A model generated the notes under the pieces. It worked only from the letters and a program-made list of their open reading frames with translations. It did no database searches and was not told the DNA's origin. From contig NC_071398.1 in NCBI RefSeq assembly GCF_022682495.2, positions 10,546,934 to 10,610,933 of the forward strand: a stretch of 64,000 nt of DNA. Reading direction: 5' to 3'. Below are positions 57,850 to 64,000 of the stretch, in pieces. The position numbers and the translations under genes are program-made. Positions within the stretch are counted from its first letter, which is position 1. Every line of letters starts with the position of its first letter. Source of the DNA: Desmodus rotundus. Its lineage: Eukaryota; Chordata; Mammalia; Chiroptera; Phyllostomidae.

Positions 57850-58440
57850 CAGCACATGGACGTCTTTTTCCTGTAACAAGGCCTGGTCCCAATACAAATT
57901 GGAAGATGGGAAACATGGCCCACAGACAGCTGCCTAAATCATAACCCAATCCTCCAGTTAGACTTGTTTTGTTTTGCCGAAGAACAAAGAAATGATTCCC
58001 TAGGTTCAGATTTTTATGGCTGTGTATGAAGATATGGGCCTCTAAACCAATGCAAATTAGAGCCCACTGTCGTCACCCTTAAAGAAAAGGAGTCTGTCTT
58101 GACAGTATTAGACTCTCCCGGTGAAGAGCCTCCGGGTCCCTCCCTCTGCTCAGCTGCAAGCACTCCCTGCTGATCCAGGCATTCCCACTACCCCCTCCTT
58201 TACCACCTCCCCTCCCTCACCCCAGGCAGGAACTCCAGTGCTGGTCCTATGTTATATCCACTTTCACTCAAATTTCTGACCTCAGGGCCTATTGTCCCTC
58301 TCTTATTTGTCCCCTCCAGGTCTACCCCAACCCAGAGTTAGAAAATAATGACTTGGCCCAAGAAATTGGGGCTAATCAGCTGTGCCATATGCAGGACGGA
58401 AGACCATTGGAAAGGAGAATGTTCTTTCTGGCCCCATGGT
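57850..58440 (+). pseudogene. ERV gag remnant (matrix and nucleocapsid)
   Basis: Matrix-like coding is visible at about 57880-58035: WSQYKLEDGK, a decayed middle, then LDLFC after a frame break, fitting the class I ERV matrix core. A proline-rich stretch follows at 58120-58215. At 58381-58422 a complete zinc knuckle reads CAICRTEDHWKGEC, with C-X2-C-X4-H-X4-C spacing, the RNA-binding element of nucleocapsid. The region between them is too short for a full capsid, so a deletion removed most of it. Stops at several points mean no Gag protein can be made. Confidence 0.75.
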
Positions 58441-58559
58441 GGGAGGTGGGGGTGGGTTGTCTCCACAGACTCCTTCAGGTAAACAGCTGTTGATGGCCCA
58501 GACAGACAAAGGCTGATAGGGCCCAGGGGCTCTTCAGGTGGCTCCTGAGAAAATCCAAA

Positions 58560-58810
58560 TAACTCTTGAGGAGTCCCAGGAGACACTGGACACGGAGTAA
58601 AGCTGTCGACTTTTTAGTTGATACAGAAGCCACATACTTGATTTCGAACACCAGACCAAGCAAACTCCTCAATAAAAAATGTAACATTATGGGAGTGTCA
58701 GGAAACTCAGAAAGCAAACAGTTCATCGAACCTTTTAATTGTAAATCAGACAGAAGGGAATTAGTCACTCATTTCTGTCCATCCCGGAATGTCCTACACT
58801 TCTACTAGGA
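58560..58810 (+). pseudogene. ERV protease remnant
   Basis: An open segment (58566-58808) encodes an aspartic-protease core. The active-site loop is at 58608-58634 and reads DFLVDTEAT. The usual glycine after DT is glutamate here, which by family knowledge should abolish the active-site fold. Downstream, KCNIMGVSGN resembles the flap region. It lies between the gag and RT remnants as in the normal gene order. It is inactive. Confidence 0.75.
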
Positions 58811-58969
58811 AGGGATTTACTGCATAAACCAGGAGCAACCATCCATCTGAATGGAAATATAATGGGAGTAAATGTCCCTTTTGAAAAAAAGAAACAAATT
58901 GGTCATGTTCCTAGATAATAGGGGACAAAAAGAATCTCCAGTAAATGAGGAGGTTGAATTACCGGGACC

Positions 58970-59990
58970 AAATGTCCCTGTACAAGCTCAAGGGCTTCAG
59001 GGACAATAGGACGGGACAAAGGGGCTAGGTCAGTAATTGTCTGATTAAAGCCAGGACACAGCTGTCGTAACAAAAAACAACATCTCCTGCATCAAGAGGC
59101 CTTAGAAGAAATAGCTCCGATAATACAAGAGCTAATCAAGCAGGGGCTTGTAAGACCCTGCCAGTCAGCCTGGAACGCCCCTACCCTCTCAGGATGGGAT
59201 AATATTGGATAGTACAGGACTTAAGGGCAGTAACTGAGGCCACCAAAGGCATCTACCTGGTGGACCCCAATCCTTATACTTTACTATCCGCCCACCATCC
59301 AATAGAACCTGGTGCTTTCCTAGATCTGAAAGATGCCTTCTTTGGTATTCCTTTGGCCCTGGAGTCCAAAGAGAGCTTTGCCTTTGAATAATAAGACCTC
59401 TGTTACTCAATAAAAATGGCAGTTCTGCTGGAGGGTCTTGCCCTAAGAATTTGAGAACTCTCCCACCCTTTTGGGGGAGGCCCTAGCCAAAGATTTAAGG
59501 GACCTACACTTAGAGGAGGGTACCCTCCTTCAGTATGTATGACATATTGACTGATAGCCTTACTACAGAATTGATGATAAGGGATACAGGCCTCAAGGAA
59601 AGAGGCTCAGATACCTCGGACAAAAGTTACTTATCTGGGATTTATCATAACTGAGAGGCAGAGAAGCTTGCTTCTGGAGAGGGAACACACCATTTGCAGC
59701 TTCACCAGCCCCACCCCTGCAGCCTCAAGAAGACAACTTAGAGGGTTTTTGGCGATGGTTGGATTCCCTCATATTTGGATCCTTAATTTTGGTTTCTTTG
59801 CCAAGCCTCTCCACAATGCCTAAAAGGAAAGGACAAAGAACGATTTGAATGAAACTCAGAATGTGGAAAGGCTTTCTGGGAACTCAAGGGACAGCTGCTT
59901 CAAGCTCCAGCATTAGGTTGCCCAGGTTTAACAAAGCCTTTTGATGAGACAGAGAATAGCACTGGGGATGGGGTCTTAACTCAGCTGGAT
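58970..59990 (+). pseudogene. ERV reverse transcriptase remnant
   Basis: RT palm and fingers are recognisable: SCIKRP-type text near 59085, then QDLRAVTEATKG at about 59215-59250, DPNPYTLLSA at 59264-59293, and the motif A segment DLKDAFFGIPLALE at 59323-59364. The catalytic YxDD box region (59531-59557) is destroyed: it reads as a HID followed by stops. Several further stops and frameshifts follow. RT normally copies the viral RNA into DNA in the cytoplasm; this copy cannot. The antisense open frame at 59189-59410 is a shadow. Confidence 0.82.
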
Positions 59991-60058
59991 CTCTGACCCA
60001 GGTAATTGCTCTGAACAATTAGATCAGATAACCAAAGGATGGCCTCCTTGCCTTAGGG

Positions 60059-60276
60059 CAGGGGTGTCAAACTCTTTCACCGGGGTCACATCAACCTTGA
60101 GGTTGCCTTCAAAGGGCCGAATGTAATTTTAGGCCTGTATAAATGTAACTACTCCTTTAAAGTTAAGGAGAGCTCAGCACTGCCTCCGGGTAGAAACGCG
60201 GGCTGGGACCATATAAAACAAGGTGGAGGGCCCCATTTGGTTGGTTGGGGGGCGGGGCTTGTGCTTGCCACCTGTG
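60059..60276 (+). mobile_element. hAT element in ERV pol, perfect 8-bp TSD
   Basis: A 218-bp non-autonomous hAT element. It starts CAGGGGTGTCAAACTC and ends with the decayed inverted end GCCACCTGTG. Identical CCTTAGGG copies flank it at 60051-60058 and 60277-60284. Inner text (TTGAGGTTGCCTTCAAAGGG, TTAAGGAGAGCTCAGCACTG) is shared, reversed, with 34403-34593. Retroviral coding resumes immediately after the right TSD. Confidence 0.95.
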
Positions 60277-60284
60277 CCTTAGGG

Positions 60285-61250
60285 GCAGTTGCTACTACAG
60301 CCACTCCCTTAAAACAAAATTGACTTTTGAACAACTTGGAACCATCTGGACCCCACACCAGGTTCAAGCCCTGATAAACTCCTAGGGGAGAGAATGATTG
60401 TCACCTGGGAGATCAATCCAGATTCAGGCCTTGCTTCTAGACAACCCAGTTGTCACCATGAAAACATGCTACACTTTAAACATAGCCCCTTGACTCTCAG
60501 TTGAGCCGGGAAATCTGGGACATCGCTGCATAGAAATAATAGATACAATATACCGCAGCCAGCCAGACCTAGAAAGTGAGCCCCTCCCAAATGTAGAGAA
60601 AGCATGATTACTGGTAGGAGCAGCTTTACAAAGGAAGTTAAAAGACTAGCAGGCTATGCAACTGTCATCCTAAATAAAACTACAGAAGTGGAGGCCCTGC
60701 CTCCTTGGATCTCCACTCAAAAGGCTGAGTTAATAGCCCTCACTAGGGCCCTAGAATTGTCAAAAGACCCTGAACATCTGTAAGGACTCCTGGTATGCTT
60801 TCTCCACTCTACAATACCAAAAGGTTGCTGTCATCTCCTGTAAGGGACACCGAAAGGGACACGCTGAAAAAGGGAAATAATAAGGCACATGTGGTGGTGG
60901 CCAGAAGCGCTGCTTCAAACGAAGTTATCCAGCAACGACTTCTTCCACCTGGAAAGCCTAACCCATCAAATTACTCCCTAACATCTCCAGAGGGGGAACT
61001 CCATAAAACAGAAAGGCGGAGCCCCAGACAGAACCTCGTCAATAGCGGGTGGCTAACCAACCAACATGGGCAATCCTTATTCCCCAAAGCGGCAGCTGTG
61101 CATGCCGCCCGGGAAGGCCCATCGAGGAAGCCACTGTGGGAAAAAAGCCCTTTGCCACTGGCTGATCAACACCACAGCAACTCCATGGTATGAGAGCTCT
61201 AACTGAGTAGATAATAAATGCTTGCCCGACCTGCAATGCCAATGACCTGA
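60285..61250 (+). pseudogene. ERV RNase H and integrase N-terminal remnant
   Basis: After the hAT, connection-domain text resumes. RNase H-type coding runs at about 60610-60780: RLAGYATVILN and QKAELIALTRALELSK. The leading catalytic Asp is not apparent. A stop and shift break it at about 60780. A 132-codon segment (60795-61193, opened by a chance ATG) carries the RNase H/integrase linker, with KPNPSNYSLTSPEGELHKTE. The integrase zinc-binding Cys pair is seen as CPTC at 61223-61234. RNase H would degrade the RNA strand of the hybrid. This copy is dead. Confidence 0.72.
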
Positions 61251-62030
61251 ACGCTCGGCCTCCTCCAGTCTCTGGAGCGAGGCCAGATGAGTGGACTTCA
61301 CTGTCATGCCTCAAGTGCCAGTTAATTCCAGATACCTCTTAGCACATTCTCTGGGTTGTTGGAAGCCTTCCCACCAGGACTGAGATGTCGACTCAAGTGA
61401 TAAAGGCCCTATTGAAGGAAATAATTCCTAGGTTCAGGCTCCCTAAATCTTTACAGAATGACAATGGGTTCGCATTTATCTCTCTGATTACAAGAGATGT
61501 TACCAAAGCCTTAAGAGTCAGGTGGGTACTACACTTAGCTTGATGAGGCCTCAATCATCAGGAAAGGTGAAAAGGACTAATCAGACTCCCAAGAGAACTT
61601 TATCCAAATGAAGCCAGGAAACACAAGAGAATTGGACAAGGCTCCTTTCAGGAGCTTTATGGCGTATGTGCCTTGCTCCAAACAAAAAGTTAAAATTAAG
61701 TGCTTTTGAGTTCATGTATGGAAGGCCAATTCCTTATATCCAAGAACAGGAATCGCTCAGCCCCCATGAGCAGAGCAATTTAAATATACTCCCAAGTAGT
61801 GGAAACCATGAAGGCCCTTACACTTCATGAAAGTCAGGTACTACCGGCTCCCACAGATTTAACCCTTCATTCCTCCTAACCTGGGAAGTGGGTAAATCTC
61901 AAGATATGGAGCACTGGCAGCCCTCAAAACCAGCTTATACCGAAGTGGAAGGGACCCTATCTAGTAGTTTTACCTACTCCTCCTGCTCTAAAGTCACAGG
62001 GGTCATTCCATGCATGCATCACACTTGGAT
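61250..62030 (+). pseudogene. ERV integrase core and C-terminal remnant
   Basis: Integrase catalytic-core text runs from about 61285. VDFTVMP keeps the first acidic position. LLKEIIPRFRLPKSLQNDNG at 61415-61474 keeps the second Asp (codon 61460-61462). At 61561-61584 the block reads GKVKRTNQ, with Lys (61570-61572) where the third catalytic residue, Glu, is expected. C-terminal text continues to about 62030 (PSFLLTWEVG; MHHTWIK). Frame breaks separate these parts. Integrase would join proviral DNA to the host genome; the missing Glu and the breaks rule that out. Confidence 0.75.
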
Positions 62031-62299
62031 AAAATGAGCTCCTGGACTAGAATCGGTGGAAGCTCCACAAGACCCTAAGGCCCCACAATACTCCACGAGC
62101 CAGTGTCTGACCTGAAGATACTGTTTGATAGGACACCATATAAGATAAGTAATGAATCTTAAGTCCACTCTGATTTGGGCTTGTGCCTTCTGTAGGGGCT
62201 TGTGATCTGTATTCTTCTCATCTGCGGTCCTCTGGGAACATCTATAGCTACTTGATTTAACTTCATTCTTCCAACTCACTTGGTGTAAGTCCTGTATCA

Positions 62300-63785
62300 A
62301 GCCATGGCTACCCTCCTAGCAATCTTCTCCCTGTTGCCAATTCCTCACCCTGTACATACCCGGCAAACCAATCTCCTTTATAACATCACTCAAAATATTC
62401 AGAAGGGATGGAACTCTATTGACTGGTGGATCTGCCACCAACCACCCAAACTAAACAGGGAAACTCTCACATACCTCCCCTTTACCAGAAGAGGAAATAA
62501 GCAACTGCACTCCCTACCTGGGAGATCCCAAAACAGATAACCTGCTCCCAGCCACGCAAGTGGAACCTGCCCAGTGGTGCTTCCAAGCAATAGATTTGTC
62601 CTGGTATATCAACACAGACCCTAACTTTAATGAGCTTGTCAGCGATTTCACATGCCATCCCTATTATGTAACAGGGGTGTCCAACATGTGGCCCACGGGC
62701 TGCATGCGGCCCAGGATGGCTATGAAAGTAGCCCAACAAAAAATCATAAATTTATTTTAAAACTTTTTTTTGCTCGTCAGTTTTCGTTAGTGTTTGTGTA
62801 TTTAATGTGTGGCACAAGACAACTCTTCTTCTTCCAGTGTGACACCAAAAGGGCCAGACACCCCTGAGTCGAAAGAGATTGTATGGAATGCACAAACTGC
62901 CAACCGCTAGAAGCCGGTAGAACAAGACTCGGTGATTATTGCGAAATAAACAGTGAAATGAGTTGTGATTTTGAGCAATAGGAAAGACAGGCTCGACCAG
63001 CAGCCTGGCGCTGCAGGGAACACTGTGTTTGGAGCTGCTGCCTGGGGTTCCGTGGTTCTCAGCCCTTAGATTACTGGCTGTCCACCCCAGGTTCAATACT
63101 CCACCCAAACCAGTCCCATAGTCAACCCGAGACAGTGATCTTACAAGAAGGTTATACATCCCTAGGGAGTGGGGATGGGTTCAACAAAGAGGGCTGGGCA
63201 GCCCGGTGCCTAAATCATAAACAGGCTGGGGGAGGGGGGGTGGGGGCAATAGCAAGAGTCCACTCAGACCCTAAATATGCACAGATTTATAACCATACTA
63301 CCTCAGCTCCTCAGCAAACCAGGGGAGAAAGAGGGAAGAGAACAGCAGGGCTCCTCACTGCTTGGGTCATCACCTTAATAAGATCATTAGTAGCATTAGT
63401 GGGAGGTGCCATTTATGATACAGTAGCAATTAAAGAAGTCACTGCCACGGTGGTCATGCTAGCTGATGAGGAAGGCCTGGATTTCAAAATATTACAGAAT
63501 TCTATTGATTGCTTAGCAAAAATGGTTCTAGATAACAGAACAGCCCTCGACCACCTTCTAGCAGACCAGGGAGGAGTATGTGCCTTAGCTAACACATCTT
63601 GCTGCTTTTTATACTAATGCCGGTGGTATCATTGAGGAAAATTCAGCTAAGCTGTTAGATAAAGCTGTCTGGCTGGCAGAAAATGTCATCTCGACCTCAC
63701 CAAACAGACGGGGAATGGAGTTAACCAGACTCTCTGAACTCACATGGCTTCTACCACTTCCAGGCCTCCTCAGATCAATTCTACG
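62300..63785 (+). pseudogene. ERV env remnant (surface and transmembrane subunits)
   Basis: A surface-subunit start is likely near 62304, with a hydrophobic leader. Coding is broken by stops and by a hAT element at 62672-62866. The transmembrane-subunit part is the best preserved: an open frame of 160 codons (63135-63617, first codon GTG, no ATG) contains a furin-type RGKR site at 63330-63341, a hydrophobic fusion-peptide-like segment after it, and a CX6CC motif at 63579-63605. A frameshift in a T-run at about 63606-63612 ends the frame; related coding continues in another frame to about 63770. No membrane anchor is evident. The protein cannot be complete. Confidence 0.8.
62672..62866 (+). 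mobile_element. hAT-like element in ERV env
   Basis: A 195-bp element, starting CAGGGGTGTCCAACATGTGG and ending GGGCCAGACACCCCTG, so the ends are inverted repeats. Its inside differs from the 34403/60059 family, so it is a second family with similar ends. A clear TSD was not found (TTATGTAA left, AGTCGAAA right). Confidence 0.8.
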
Positions 63786-63789
63786 TCTA

Positions 63790-64000
63790 AATTTTAGACC
63801 CTGCATTTTATTTAGCTTTTTAATGTTTCAATTTCAGCTTATATTCAATGTTATTTTGTATTAGTTTCAGGTAAATAGGATAGTGGTTAGACAATCATAT
63901 GCTTTTCAAAATGTTCCACCCAATATTTCCAGTACCCACCTGGCACCATACATAGTTATTATAGTATTATTGGGTGTATTTCCTATCCTGTACTTTATGT
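63790..64000 (-). mobile_element. Antisense L1 3' end at window edge
   Basis: TATTTTGTATTAGTTTCAGG, GGTTAGACAATCATATGCTT and CCACCTGGCACCATACATAG then TTATTGGGTGTATTTCC fit the reversed 3' region of an old L1. It runs off the window. Confidence 0.7.

Larger units (their letters stand above)
57850..63789 (+). mobile_element. Class I (gammaretrovirus-like) endogenous retrovirus, decayed
   Basis: A provirus relic with gag, pro, pol and env segments in standard order on the plus strand. It is shortened in gag (most of capsid missing) and lacks recognisable LTRs at both ends. Class is inferred from the single CCHC zinc knuckle, the RT and integrase text, and the CX6CC motif of the env transmembrane subunit, all typical of gammaretroviruses. 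Two hAT elements interrupt it (60059-60276 and 62672-62866). At about 63790 it meets an antisense L1. Multiple stops and frameshifts show it is not replication-competent. I cannot name the subfamily. Confidence 0.88.

Noticed and set aside
62304..62540. 78-codon frame with leader as a separate small gene
   Set aside because: Position and downstream env text show it is the start of the ERV surface subunit, cut by a stop.

Overview
The window is a piece of nuclear DNA from a mammal, most likely a bat. It is AT-rich and CpG-poor, has long stretches without coding, and is filled with mammalian repeats (L1, HAL1, L2, MIR, MER5A, MaLR LTRs). Four tRNA-derived SINEs of the bat Ves type, about 130-bp mariner MITEs with GGTGGGGCAAAAGTA-type ends, and hAT elements ending CAGGGGTGTC point to Chiroptera. 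The assignment is from recalled consensus sequences, not from a database search. No host protein-coding exon can be supported on either strand; the longest open frames outside the retroviral relic begin at TTG or lie in repeats. I read the window as a gene desert or a very large intron or intergenic region.

Layout. 1-5.3 kb is mostly unclassified DNA with a MER5A copy and a 73-bp L1 stub carrying a perfect 16-bp target-site duplication (TSD). 5.3-7.5 kb is a nest: an antisense L1 end, then a HAL1 (ORF1 remnant joined to an L1-like 3' end) split by a younger L1. 13.1-14.9 kb holds an L1 split by a Ves SINE, then a solo LTR. 15.6-17.5 kb is an old antisense L1M. 18.3-18.8 kb is another L1 3' end with its TSD. 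20-28 kb carries old LTRs, a second L1M hit by a mariner MITE, a CpG-enriched patch, and the 3' end of a mariner transposase gene. 27.95-28.78 kb is a three-level nest: a mariner MITE holds a solo LTR, which holds an L1 stub. 29-57 kb is mostly unclassified DNA with scattered MIR, L2, LTR and hAT relics and several simple-sequence tracts.

The most gene-like part is 57.85-63.79 kb: a decayed class I (gammaretrovirus-like) endogenous retrovirus reading left to right, with recognisable gag, protease, RT, RNase H, integrase and env segments. It is broken by stops, frameshifts and two hAT insertions, and it ends against an antisense L1 at the window edge.

Nothing here is a bacterial-style operon or an obvious new molecular system. 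The value of the window lies in its nested insertions. Several boundaries can be read to the base with TSDs on both sides, giving an order of events: HAL1, L1M and the ERV first, then mariner and hAT copies and solo LTRs, then short L1 stubs and Ves SINEs.
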